From: Calditerrivibrio nitroreducens DSM 19672 | GTDB taxonomy: Bacteria > Chrysiogenota > Deferribacteres > Deferribacterales > Calditerrivibrionaceae | NCBI RefSeq assembly: GCF_000183405.1 | Contig: NC_014749.1 | Span: 1 to 58,717 of the forward strand | Direction of reading: 5' to 3' | DNA length: 58,717 nt | Shown here: one piece after another, positions 1 to 8,586 of the stretch | Layout of the letters: every line of letters starts with the position of its first letter | Numbering within the stretch: position 1 is the first letter of the stretch | Program-made: the position numbers and the translations under genes | The notes under the pieces: model-generated | What the model was told of the DNA's origin: nothing | The model's input: the letters and a program-made list of their open reading frames with translations, nothing else | Databases searched by the model: none

Positions 1-235
1 AGTTTTTGGGTGTAAAAAATATAATCAGATATAATATAGATTTTTATTAAAACACCAATCTAAAATTTGTACCCCCTATAAGGTCATGAAATGGGTCTAT
101 TTTGCAAGATAGGGGGTAGGTGGCTGTTGGGGTATGCCAGACCACAAAAATGCGTTAAAACAAAAAAATATGGCTTCTGGTGTAACATTGCATTCTGGAG
201 GTTTGGATCCTGGAAGATTTTATTTTTGATCAATT
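1..235. repeat. Repeat module, copy A (no gene)
   Basis: I see no gene here. The stretch shares several blocks with 30841-31232: a block reading GAAATGGGTCTATTTTGCAA (about 88-107 here, 30850-30869 there), and about 85 bases around 150-235 that match 31143-31230 closely, including ATGGCTTCTGGTGTAACATT. A shorter, more diverged third version lies at 35860-35960. The block order is not the same in the copies, so this looks like debris of an older repeated or mobile unit. If the molecule is circular, A and B are direct repeats that divide it roughly in half. Confidence 0.6.
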
Positions 236-272
236 GAAATTTTAACCTAAAAAAATCACCCGTAGTGACAAA

Positions 273-617
273 ATGTACAATTTTAAAATTGTAAAGTTAA
301 TATCTACAATGAGTTACGAAATCAAAGTGTCAAAGATGGGTCCAAACAATATCTTTTCTGCTCTGACTTTTGGAGGAGCGGTCGTCGGGCTTTGTATTTT
401 GCTTTATAGCGCGCTTGTTCGCTCTGTATCTTACGAGGATTTTGTCATCTGGGCTGTATATGCTATTTAGCTCATTTTTGCGTTTTTTATCGCTCGCACA
501 AAAGGCAAATACTGCGTAGTAGAGCATATATCAAACGGCTCTATATCTGTTGGACTGCTGATGGCGTTTATCTCTATCGCGATAGGTATACTAAACGCTG
601 GGTCGATGAGTTACTAA
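273..617 (+). pseudogene. DUF350 (YjfL-type) membrane protein, broken
   Basis: The reading frame matches the second half of the DUF350 family of small inner-membrane proteins, whose role is unknown. A glycine-rich helix (FGGAVVGLCILLYSALV) is followed by VSYEDFVIWAVYAI and, after an in-frame TAG at 468-470, by LIFAFFIARTKG and a last helix ending IGILNAGSMSY. The frame continues unchanged across the stop to TAA at 615-617. The first transmembrane helix of the family is missing. Base composition is clearly higher in GC than the surroundings, which suggests acquisition from another lineage. The stop and the missing 5' end make it a pseudogene; readthrough is possible but unsupported. Confidence 0.7.
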
Positions 618-678
618 GAATCAAATTCGATAGAGGGTTGATGGCAAAAGCTTAAGTTAGTCTTTTTCCGAATGCATT

Positions 679-906
679 TTAATCTTTAGGCTTATTTGTA
701 TTGCGGTATCCAAGCCAAAGCACGACTAGTCCTATTGCGATAAAAAAGCCACCTTCGATAAAGATGAGTGGGGCATAAGCTCTGGTAGAAGCGTCTGAAG
801 CGATGTCAATATATCCGGTGATGGTATATATGGTGGCGACAAGAGTAATACCCCATCCGGCATACTTTGTGACTTTTTTGCCTAATCCTTCATTTGCGCT
901 TTGCAT
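679..906 (-). CDS. Small two-helix membrane protein, unknown
   Basis: This 75-residue protein has two hydrophobic segments. The first is YAGWGITLVATIYTITGYI (about 15-33) and the second is APLIFIEGGFFIAIGLVVLW (about 44-63); a short charged tail follows (YRNTNKPKD). A clear ribosome binding site (AGGAGAG) sits 5 bases before the ATG, which supports a real gene. I do not recognise the family. It lies tail-to-tail with the broken DUF350 gene and shares that gene's higher-GC composition, so the two were probably acquired together. Confidence 0.6.
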   Translation of the reverse strand: MQSANEGLGKKVTKYAGWGITLVATIYTITGYIDIASDASTRAYAPLIFIEGGFFIAIGLVVLWLGYRNTNKPKD

Positions 907-1055
907 TTTTACTCTCCTGGTAAATGTTTGGTCTGGTATCTTATAAGTCGCAAGCTGTGGCCCTCACCCATTTTTAGGACATTCCAAAAATTAAGTTTTT
1001 CTGTATTTGAGATTGTAACACAAACTGCCCTCATTAGTCAAGACAACTTTATCTG

Positions 1056-1082
1056 CTGCCATCACCCCATTTTTTGCACCCC
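1056..1082. repeat. Solo end of the CTGCC terminal-repeat element
   Basis: CTGCCATCACCCCATTTTTT followed by GCACC is the terminal inverted repeat seen on the small elements at 7725, 10714, 33821 and 58415. No partner end is visible within a few hundred bases on either side, so this is an orphan end left by deletion or recombination. The rest of 940-1150 shows nothing codable. Confidence 0.6.
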
Positions 1083-1152
1083 TGAACCAAAGATAAATGT
1101 CTCTTCCAAAAATTATGCAATTTGAAATTAAAATCATTTAAATAGATTGATG

Positions 1153-1811
1153 TCAGTAAATATCTCTTATTCTATTAACATAAATTTTAGAGTTTATTAC
1201 ATCTACCTTACAAGAGTTATCTTTGTATAATCCATAAGTATTTTTGTATAGTGTGGAATTTAAAATTTTTACCTGTGATGATACACAATAAACACCAGTT
1301 CCATTTACAGAATTAAACACCTGACTGTCATCTAATTCTACTTCAGAGTTTCAAATCCATATTTGTGGTTAGCTACCTTCATTATTTCCATTTTCGTAGA
1401 TTTTAGAATTTATAATTTTTACTTTACTGTTTTCTTCAGATTTTAATCCGTGGTAATAATTTTTATAGACTTTACAGTTTTGAATTTCCAATTCAGAAGA
1501 ATTGCATCTAATACCACTACTACCAGAATTGTGTATTTCACACTCTATGATATGACCTTGCGAGTTTTCAAAATAAACTTCTCCCTCTATTTTACAGCTT
1601 AATATATTTATTTCTCTTTTACCTATTACCTTTATGATAGGATTCAGATGCATTCTTTGATCTTTTTATTTCCAAATCTATCAAACTAACGTTATCATCA
1701 TCTATAATTATCTCTCCACCTTTAAGAATTTTTATCTTTCCTCCTTTACCTATTAAAGTTTCTTTTAGATACGACTTTTCTTTTACCTCTATGTAACCAT
1801 CAACCTTTATG
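1153..1811 (-). pseudogene. Right-handed beta-helix protein, decayed
   Basis: Three blocks on the minus strand are homologous to the beta-helix protein at 12894-14942. Block one (about 1811-1650) includes IEVKEKSYLKETLIGKGG and GGEIIIDDDN, matching the LRGSGLNKTL/GGELYLDDDV part of that protein. A frameshift near 1655 leads into block two, 1653-1369 (CEIHNSGSSGIRC, CKVYKNYYHGL, NSKIYENGN). After two in-frame stops (near 1369 and 1350) block three runs to 1153 in the same frame (ELDDSQVFNSVNGTGVYC, NSTLYKNTYGLY, NSKIYVN). It immediately follows the third dynamin gene, whose stop lies in an A8 run. The damage is too extensive for a working product as it stands, although read in the other frame the first block is continuous with the dynamin gene. 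Confidence 0.75.
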
Positions 1812-1817
1812 CTATTT

Positions 1818-3566
1818 TTAGATTTTTTTTAAGCTTAATCTTTTCTCTTTGAAGAAGAGATTATCAAATTCTTTTAAAACAATCTCTTCTAAATTTTTTA
1901 GATCCGCTAAGTTCTTTTTATTTTCTGCAATTTTGCTTTGAAATTTAGTTTTTAAGCTATCTAATCTGTCATAAAAAGATGTAGACTTTGCAAGTTTTTC
2001 ATCTTTTCCAACCTGAAAAATGTCAAGTTCCATTGATTTGAACGATGATAAAAAGCTTTCAGCTTCTTTTATGTCGCTCTTTAAAAATGTCTCATAATCT
2101 CTGAAAATAGATTTTAGCTCTTCTCTTAAACTATCTTTCAAATCAGAAGGCCTGTCTTCCTCTTTTAAAAATTGAAATAAACTTTTACCGTGATACCATA
2201 ATTCTTGGTTATTTATAGATGAAAAGGCACTTATCCCTTCCACTTTTATACCATTTTTCTCAAGCTCATTTTTAACTGCCTCGCCAATTTTTTCTATATC
2301 TGGTAAACTCCTTGTATCTGCCTTGTTTAAGGCTATGTATATTTTCTTATTGCTTGAATTAATACCACGTAAAAAGTCTATATCTGATTTTGGAATTGTT
2401 CCGTTTACGTCTATACCTATCAGCCATAATATTACATTGGCTTCATCTATATACTTTAGTGTAATTTCATGATCCTCTACGGATATACTACCGCCAGGGT
2501 TATATCCAGGTGTGTCTATAAAGCAGATGTTTTTGTAATCTTTAAACGGGTTAGATACTATTAAAAACTGCACTAAAGTTCTCATATGAAAACCAAAGTC
2601 TTTTATATTGTAATGGTCAAACATACTTGTGTATTCTGGCTTTATCTCTTTTAATGTGTTGTTTATAGATGCTGCCTTAATATTTAAACTGTCACCATGC
2701 ACTACATAGGTAGGAATGGCTGTTGTAGGGGTTATGTTTGTTGATAGTTGAAAGTTTGAATTATCATTACTGAAAAAAACACTATTTATAAAAGAAGATT
2801 TGCCAGTACTGAATCCTCCGCATATAGCTACTATGTTTTTACTAAATTTATCTTTGAAAGATAAAACAAATTCTATTCTTTCTATTATAGATTTTAACTT
2901 TATTATGGTTTTTGCTTCTTCTTTATAAGGTATTTTGTTGATAAGTTCGACAAAATCTTTTTCTAATAAATTTATAAGTTTTTCCGGACTGTTATCTTGC
3001 TTTTCTTCTTTTGATAGAATAAGGCTTATGGCTTGTAATTTTTTACCCAAATCGTTTCGTTCATTTGTGAGTATTTTAATCTCTCTTTCTTTCTTTTGAT
3101 TTTCTTCATCTAATTTTTCTTTTTCTTCTTCTAAAGTTTGGATTTTGTCTGCCAGATCTGCACATTTGTTCATAAATGTATCGCGTTCTTCTTCAATCTC
3201 ATTGTATTTAGAGTGAAGATTTTTTAATACTAAAGTTTGATTATCGTGTATCTTCTTAAGATCTTCAAGCTCTATCTTGTAAGTTTCTTTCTCTTTTCCT
3301 AAAATTTCTATTGTATCATTGAGTTTTTTATTTAAGTTTCCAATTTCTTCATAATCTGTCAATAAATTACTGTATTTAAGTTGTAATTCAATAAGTTTGA
3401 TGTTTAAGTTTTTGTATTCATCTTCAAGTTTTTTATTTTCACTAATAAGATTACTGTATTTTTTTCTCAGCTTATCATATTCTACAGATATCTCTTCATA
3501 CATCCTTTTAAAGTTTTTTCCAAAAAATACTCTGTATAAAAAGTTCAATATAGTGCTAAAACTCAT
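1818..3566 (-). CDS. Dynamin-like GTPase with N-terminal coiled coil (third of three)
   Basis: This 582-residue protein has a long heptad-rich coiled coil (about 20-185) and then a dynamin-type GTPase domain. The G1 motif is GGFSTGKS at 250-257, a Thr-rich G2 region is near 277-283, G3 is DTPG at 351-354 and G4 is NKAD at 414-417. A second helical region ends at LKKI. Bacterial dynamin-like proteins hydrolyse GTP while remodelling or sealing membranes, and some have been linked to phage tolerance; the role here is inference. It is the last intact gene of a minus-strand set, 122 bases after the 750-residue GTPase. The stop lies directly after an A8 tract, and deleting one A would extend the frame into the beta-helix remnant downstream. 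Confidence 0.85.
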   Translation of the reverse strand: MSFSTILNFLYRVFFGKNFKRMYEEISVEYDKLRKKYSNLISENKKLEDEYKNLNIKLIELQLKYSNLLTDYEEIGNLNKKLNDTIEILGKEKETYKIELEDLKKIHDNQTLVLKNLHSKYNEIEEERDTFMNKCADLADKIQTLEEEKEKLDEENQKKEREIKILTNERNDLGKKLQAISLILSKEEKQDNSPEKLINLLEKDFVELINKIPYKEEAKTIIKLKSIIERIEFVLSFKDKFSKNIVAICGGFSTGKSSFINSVFFSNDNSNFQLSTNITPTTAIPTYVVHGDSLNIKAASINNTLKEIKPEYTSMFDHYNIKDFGFHMRTLVQFLIVSNPFKDYKNICFIDTPGYNPGGSISVEDHEITLKYIDEANVILWLIGIDVNGTIPKSDIDFLRGINSSNKKIYIALNKADTRSLPDIEKIGEAVKNELEKNGIKVEGISAFSSINNQELWYHGKSLFQFLKEEDRPSDLKDSLREELKSIFRDYETFLKSDIKEAESFLSSFKSMELDIFQVGKDEKLAKSTSFYDRLDSLKTKFQSKIAENKKNLADLKNLEEIVLKEFDNLFFKEKRLSLKKI

Positions 3567-3688
3567 ATATAATTATCTCTTCACTCTCTGGAAAACTTAT
3601 TTCTTACTTTTCCTATAAACTTTCCTTTAAATACAACGTCACTCTAATCTTAGATTTTTAAAATAGTTCTAGTGTTTACCATGGCAAA

Positions 3689-5941
3689 TTACACTTCCTG
3701 TAATAGAACTTTTTTCTTTAAATTTTTTAGCTCTTTCGATGTATTGTTTAGTTTGTCTATCATAAACTGCTTAGATTCAATATCTTTCCTTAAGTTTTCT
3801 ATTTCAATCCTATACTTGTCAAATATCGATTTGATAACTTTACTTCCTTTTTCACCTAAATTTTTCTTAATTGTTTTAGAAAATTCATTTAAGTTATCTT
3901 TAAATTCAGATTCCAGGTCATCTAAAAAATCTGTAAGCTTACTACGATAATCTTCTATTTCATCTTCATTTTTTAAAATACCTCTTCTTCGTAAAGAACT
4001 TGGAATTGTGATGTCATCTAATGATGGAAAGTCAATTTCACTTTTTTCTATGCTTGTTATACTTTTTATCATTATATCTTTGTCAATAAATTCATCTCCT
4101 ACAACTTCCCTTATAGTAGATGTAAGCTCTCTACGTAATTTTACTTTCCATTGTTTTATCGCTTCTTCTAACTTTTCTTCAGTTGAAATTTTTTGATTGT
4201 TTACACTTTTGACTAACTCTGCTTCTACATATCCTGTTTTCAAAATCCTTACATTTTCCTCTACTTTCTTTTCTCCAAAAAGAAAATCAGCAAGAAACCC
4301 AAGCAATCCACCTCTTCCTTCGTTTTTTGGCTCCGTTTTGTATCCTTCTCCTACATTTTGAAGGTCATATATAGATTTACTTATATCCATGGTGATTTTT
4401 CTGCTGATCTTTTTTATATCATCAATCAATTCTTCTACTAACTCGTCATACTTATGTTCTACAACTCCCGAATTAGATGTTTTCTTTTGTAGTTCTTGTA
4501 TGTTTTTTTCGAGGTCTTTTATCTCTGTACTTTGTATTTTTGTTAATCTTTCTTCCACAGCTTTAATAAGACCATCTATATACTTTCTAAGGCTTTGAGA
4601 TTTAGCTTTCATGATTTCTTCTGATCTTTTCTTTAAAATCTCCTGTTTTCTCTCTTTTACCTTTTCCAGAGCCTCTACTATTTCAACTATCCCTGATAAA
4701 AGTTTTAGATTTTCCAGTGCTATATCTTTGTTGTCCTCTGAAAAAAAGTCTGGATAGTTATTTGTTAGATTTTTCCAGACTATTTTCATATTATCGTCCC
4801 ACAATTGTTTGTTATCAAAAAGTTTGTATAAACTGTAGCAAGCTCCAGATGATAGAAACATCCTCTCTTTACTTTCTTCAATTAATTGGTTGTAAGTATC
4901 TCCTATTTCGGGACTATTTCTTTTTAAGTCTTTTATGGTTCTCCGTGTGTAATCTGCGAGGTTTTTCTTTATATTTTCAAGTGCTGTAAAAAGGTTCCCT
5001 CTTGATTTTATCTTTTCATCTCCATGAAGCTGTAAATCTACCTGGCTACCTACCAAAAACAGCTCTCTTATACCTTCTTTCATCGTTATTCTGTCCATAA
5101 GATCTAAATCTTCTTCGCTTAGAAACTGTCCCGCATTACTCAATATAAAAACTACGTCTGCGTTTTTTAGCAACTCTCTTGTCCTTGCTTCCCTTGAGAC
5201 TACAGGATCATTTATCCCTGGTGTATCTACTATTTCAACCCCTTTAAGACTTTCTAAAGGTGCTTTTATACGTACACTTTTTGTGTAAGGTGTGTATTTA
5301 CCTTGGGAACCAACATAATCAAGGAGTTTTTTACTTAGTTCTTCAAGGCTATCTGCCGATATAACTTCATTGTTACTAAAATTTTGGTTTAAGCCTTTGT
5401 TTTCCATATCATTGTAATGTTCATATGCTGCTTGAAGATGGATATATTTTTCAAACAGTTCCTTTTTTGCCATATCTTCCGCTTTTTTCTCAATGTTTCC
5501 TGATTGAAGTTCCTTTTCATCATTTTTAAACTGTTCGATGTATTTTTCTTTTAGATCGTTTAGCTTTGTTAAGTATTCATCATGTTTCTTTTTTATCTCC
5601 TTTACATCTTTTTGAGTATAAAACTCTACTTCAGCAGATATCTTATCGTCGTAAGAAAGGAGAGTAAGAGATGCGGTCATAGGTGTTGCTGCTTTTGGAA
5701 GTATGGATTCCCCTTCAAACAGTAAAGCGTTTAATAAAGATGATTTACCAGCTTTAACCCTTCCTACGATACCTATTGTGAGTGTTTTGGAATCTCTATC
5801 TAAATCTGCAAGTTGTTTTTCTAAATCTTCAAGTTTTTCTAATGCAAGATCTTCCTTCAGGTTTTCAGCGTCATCTTTCAAAATAGTATAGTTTTTGTCT
5901 ACTACTGCTTCAACTTCTCTGAAAAGTTTTAATAGCTCCAT
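3689..5941 (-). CDS. Dynamin-like GTPase (second of three)
   Basis: This is a 750-residue large GTPase. G1 is GRVKAGKS at 60-67, the G2 region is ATPMTA near 85-90 and G3 is DTPGIND starting at 239. The G4 position reads SQVD (299-302) rather than the usual T/NKxD, a departure seen in some dynamin relatives. Long helical stalk segments follow, with a short hydrophobic patch (GGLLGFLADFLFG) in the C-terminal half that could be a membrane-contacting paddle. The gene starts 12 bases after the 566-residue GTPase ends, so the two are co-transcribed. Size and the stalk/paddle layout fit a full bacterial dynamin-like protein; partner heteromers, as in known paired bacterial dynamins, are inferred. 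Confidence 0.87.
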   Translation of the reverse strand: MELLKLFREVEAVVDKNYTILKDDAENLKEDLALEKLEDLEKQLADLDRDSKTLTIGIVGRVKAGKSSLLNALLFEGESILPKAATPMTASLTLLSYDDKISAEVEFYTQKDVKEIKKKHDEYLTKLNDLKEKYIEQFKNDEKELQSGNIEKKAEDMAKKELFEKYIHLQAAYEHYNDMENKGLNQNFSNNEVISADSLEELSKKLLDYVGSQGKYTPYTKSVRIKAPLESLKGVEIVDTPGINDPVVSREARTRELLKNADVVFILSNAGQFLSEEDLDLMDRITMKEGIRELFLVGSQVDLQLHGDEKIKSRGNLFTALENIKKNLADYTRRTIKDLKRNSPEIGDTYNQLIEESKERMFLSSGACYSLYKLFDNKQLWDDNMKIVWKNLTNNYPDFFSEDNKDIALENLKLLSGIVEIVEALEKVKERKQEILKKRSEEIMKAKSQSLRKYIDGLIKAVEERLTKIQSTEIKDLEKNIQELQKKTSNSGVVEHKYDELVEELIDDIKKISRKITMDISKSIYDLQNVGEGYKTEPKNEGRGGLLGFLADFLFGEKKVEENVRILKTGYVEAELVKSVNNQKISTEEKLEEAIKQWKVKLRRELTSTIREVVGDEFIDKDIMIKSITSIEKSEIDFPSLDDITIPSSLRRRGILKNEDEIEDYRSKLTDFLDDLESEFKDNLNEFSKTIKKNLGEKGSKVIKSIFDKYRIEIENLRKDIESKQFMIDKLNNTSKELKNLKKKVLLQEV

Positions 5942-5953
5942 GATTACTCCTCC

Positions 5954-7654
5954 CTATGAAAGGTACTTATTGTAACTGTCTACAATATTTTTCTTGATGT
6001 TTTGATATTTAGATATTTTAACTGAAATTTCTTCTGCTTTTTCTTTAAGATTTTTTTGGGCTTGTTCTATCGAATCTTTTTTGAGCCTTAACATATTTTC
6101 ATATTCGTTTATGACGTTCGTTGTGAGTTTTTTTATCTCATTATTCACAATTTCTAAAAGTTTTGGTCTTAGCTCTGCCTTCAATGAAGGTATAATTTGA
6201 GTCATGATTATAGATTTTGCTTTTTCTTTCTGTTTTTGTTCTATGGATGAGGATAGCAACTTATTGACTATGTCAGGAAGTGCGATAATAATAAGCTCTA
6301 AAACTGGAGCAATAAAGTTGGTTGTAACTGCTAAAATTACAGCTGCTGCTCTGGCTGTATTTTTATACTGCTCAAGCTTATTTGTAATTGAAAAAAGTAA
6401 GTTGTCTTTTAACTGTGTAGCTTTTTCTGATATCCAGTTAGTTGGTATATTTACACCTAAATCAGAAGAGTTTTGAATTGATTTTAGATGTACTCCCACA
6501 TCATCAATAATTTCAGAGCCTATGTCAGAAATTATGTTTGGAACATCTACAGAGAGCACATTTACCACCATATCGTTGACTATTTTGGAGAATTTATCCG
6601 GGCTTGAAACTGCAATATTAGCCAAATAATCCTTTTGGGCTATCATCTCCCTCTCTATACTGGACAGTATCCTGTTTACGTTTGTCGAAGAGTGTTTACT
6701 TTCTATTTCTCGAATTTTTTTGTCTTTTTCTTTTATTAGAGACTCTATCTCCTTTTCTAAGGCTTTTATCTCTTTGTCATTTTGTTCTACGGTTTTTTGC
6801 ATACTTGATATTATTGTCTCTATTGTATCAACTACCTGAAAAGTTTTATACTTTAAGTCCGGTAAATACATCTTTTTTATAAGTTCATCTGTATTTAAAG
6901 ATGTAAGTATTTTTTCTAAAATTTTACCGCCATTTTCTCCTACAAGGTGCACTTCTTTATCAAAGTTTAAGTAAGTTTTAATATCTTCCTCTATTTTTTC
7001 CTTTATTGCTAAAACATCTTTCTCTGATTTTAAATTTACCTTGTTTAAGATTACTTCAAAATCTCTCTGCAAACTTTCAAGACCCTTTAACCTGTTTAAA
7101 AAAGATCTTGGTAAAGTCCCGCTTTCTACACTGATTACAACTACATAAAAAATACCTTTCCCTAAGTAATTTAATATTGCCTTGTTGTGGATATCAACTG
7201 GAGACTCAAATCCTGGCATGTCCACCAGAACAGCAGGTTGGATCCTCTTAAGATTTGGATTGTTTAGGTAAACTACCATATACTCGTAAGCATTGGCTTT
7301 TTCTTTTATCTTCTCAAAATCTGATAAACTGTAAATATCAGGTTTATCAGAGTTATCAGACATGATACACTCAATCCGTTCATTTTCTGAATATCTTATT
7401 TCTGTAGCCAATGAAGTTTCTGGAGTTATTCCTACTGGTAGATAGTCAGTTTCTAAGAAAGAGTTTATAAGGCTGCTCTTTCCAGCACTAAAAGGTCCTA
7501 TTATGGGAACTATAATCTCTCTTTGCAAAATATCTTCTTTTAACTCATCAATGTTTAAGTCAATTGAAGATATTGAATCGTGTAGCTCCTGATCTGATTT
7601 AATTTGAGAATCAAGGATACTTAAAAACTCCACCATATTTTCTTTTACCTTCAT
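5954..7654 (-). CDS. Dynamin-like GTPase (first of three)
   Basis: This is a 566-residue GTPase. G1 is GPFSAGKS at 53-60, a G2 threonine lies in VGITPET, G3 is DMPG at 145-148 and G4 is NKVN at 204-207. Coiled-coil segments flank a hydrophobic stretch at about 445-475 (AAAVILAVTTNFIAPVLEL), which could insert into membrane. A strong Shine-Dalgarno sequence (AGGGGGT) lies upstream of the ATG. It is the promoter-proximal gene of the dynamin operon, and a small TIR element (7725-7895) sits about 70 bases upstream. The three GTPases are clearly different from one another rather than recent duplicates, which suggests a multi-component machine. Confidence 0.87.
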   Translation of the reverse strand: MKVKENMVEFLSILDSQIKSDQELHDSISSIDLNIDELKEDILQREIIVPIIGPFSAGKSSLINSFLETDYLPVGITPETSLATEIRYSENERIECIMSDNSDKPDIYSLSDFEKIKEKANAYEYMVVYLNNPNLKRIQPAVLVDMPGFESPVDIHNKAILNYLGKGIFYVVVISVESGTLPRSFLNRLKGLESLQRDFEVILNKVNLKSEKDVLAIKEKIEEDIKTYLNFDKEVHLVGENGGKILEKILTSLNTDELIKKMYLPDLKYKTFQVVDTIETIISSMQKTVEQNDKEIKALEKEIESLIKEKDKKIREIESKHSSTNVNRILSSIEREMIAQKDYLANIAVSSPDKFSKIVNDMVVNVLSVDVPNIISDIGSEIIDDVGVHLKSIQNSSDLGVNIPTNWISEKATQLKDNLLFSITNKLEQYKNTARAAAVILAVTTNFIAPVLELIIIALPDIVNKLLSSSIEQKQKEKAKSIIMTQIIPSLKAELRPKLLEIVNNEIKKLTTNVINEYENMLRLKKDSIEQAQKNLKEKAEEISVKISKYQNIKKNIVDSYNKYLS

Positions 7655-7724
7655 TTTTCAATACCCCCTACAGAATTTTAAAGCATTTTAACATAAATTC
7701 TGAGTTTTTAAAATAACAAATTTC

Positions 7725-7895
7725 CTGCCGTCACCCCATTTTTTGCACTCTAAAATAAGTTCAAAGTTCTACGTTCAAAGTTCAACGTTCTAACGTTCTA
7801 ACGTTCTAACTTTTCAACGTTTTATTCTGGAGGCTTTTACAAATATAACTTATTGAAAATTCAAGATCTAATAATAAAAATGGGGGAGATGATAG
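7725..7895 (-). mobile_element. Small TIR element (MITE-like), copy 1
   Basis: The element is bounded by CTGCCGTCACCCCATTTTTT on one side and AAAAATGGGGGAGATGATAG on the other, an imperfect inverted pair. Inside is the degenerate 7-8 bp minisatellite (units like TTCTAACG and TTCAACG, the complement of TTGAACG), then the conserved internal block CTTTTACAAATATAACTTAT next to TTGAAAATTCAAG. Against the copies at 33821 and 58415 the order of parts is the same. I see no convincing target duplication. It has no coding capacity. It lies just upstream of the dynamin operon. Confidence 0.7.
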
Positions 7896-7953
7896 GATAT
7901 TTCCTTGTTTAGAACTTACTTTTTCTATATAATTTCGTAAAAAAGGAGTTTTT

Positions 7954-8061
7954 ATGAGAATGTCATTAAAAATCGAATTAGAATTTGATGAGGATGAGCT
8001 TTTAAAGAATAAAAAAGGTAAAATTTATGTTTTATTAAATCACGTGCCGATTTTAGGATAA
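7954..8061 (+). pseudogene. 5' part of a small gene interrupted by IS200/IS605
   Basis: An ATG with a good ribosome binding site (AAAGGAG, 5-6 bases upstream) and a promoter-like TTGTTT-N17-TATAAT begins a short acidic frame starting MRMSLKIELEFDEDELL. The IS200/IS605 element enters at about 8044. Beyond it, bases 9806-9907 encode a matching-style tail (KNKISSEIIEQLKRNLEDTL, ending FSEED and a stop). Simple excision would leave the two parts one base out of frame, so the exact junction is unresolved. I do not recognise the product. Confidence 0.4.
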
Positions 8062-8178
8062 TCTGGCGGGAATCCTCTGGGTTTCAACTCAGAGATGAAA
8101 GCCAGATGGTAACTATATGTTATTTATTTTTTTGTTTCATTTATTCTAAAAATTATTTATTTTTGCTATACTATATGT

Positions 8179-8586
8179 ATGAGTAAAATTAATATTAAAC
8201 ATGGAAGAACAGTTGTTTATAATGTGAACTATCATATTGTCTGGTCAACCAAGTATAGAAAAAAAGTTTTGACAGGCAACATAGAGCAAAGACTAAGAGT
8301 ACTTATGAATGAGATAACAAAAGATAAAGGGTTTGAAATAAAATCTATGAAAATCATGCCAGATCATATTCATGTATTTGTGACAGCGCATCCAAAGTAT
8401 TCGCCGTCTTACATTTATAAAATGCTTAAAGGAATATCAGGGAGAAAACTTTTTATCGAATTTCCCGATTTAAAAAAACAATCATGGAGAGGACATCTAT
8501 GGAACCCATCTACTTATATTGAAACCATAGGTCACATATCGGAAGAAACGATAAAAAAATACATAGAAGATCAAAAAAAGAAATAA
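8179..8586 (+). CDS. tnpA: IS200/IS605 transposase TnpA (HUH, Y1)
   Basis: This is a 135-residue single-strand transposase, the usual size for the family. The N-terminal VNYHIVWSTKYRKKVL is the standard start of the fold. The metal-binding HUH motif is in MPDHIHVFV (about 60-68), and the catalytic tyrosine is probably the one in STYIETIG near residue 115. The enzyme cuts and joins single-stranded element ends at hairpins like those at 8063-8108 and 9771-9790. The stop codon overlaps the tnpB start by one base (TAATG), so the two are translationally coupled. Confidence 0.92.
   Translation: MSKINIKHGRTVVYNVNYHIVWSTKYRKKVLTGNIEQRLRVLMNEITKDKGFEIKSMKIMPDHIHVFVTAHPKYSPSYIYKMLKGISGRKLFIEFPDLKKQSWRGHLWNPSTYIETIGHISEETIKKYIEDQKKK

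Noticed and set aside
901-1125. Open frame on the plus strand
   Set aside because: It starts inside the real minus-strand small gene's start region, crosses a terminal-repeat remnant and has no ribosome binding site or recognisable composition.
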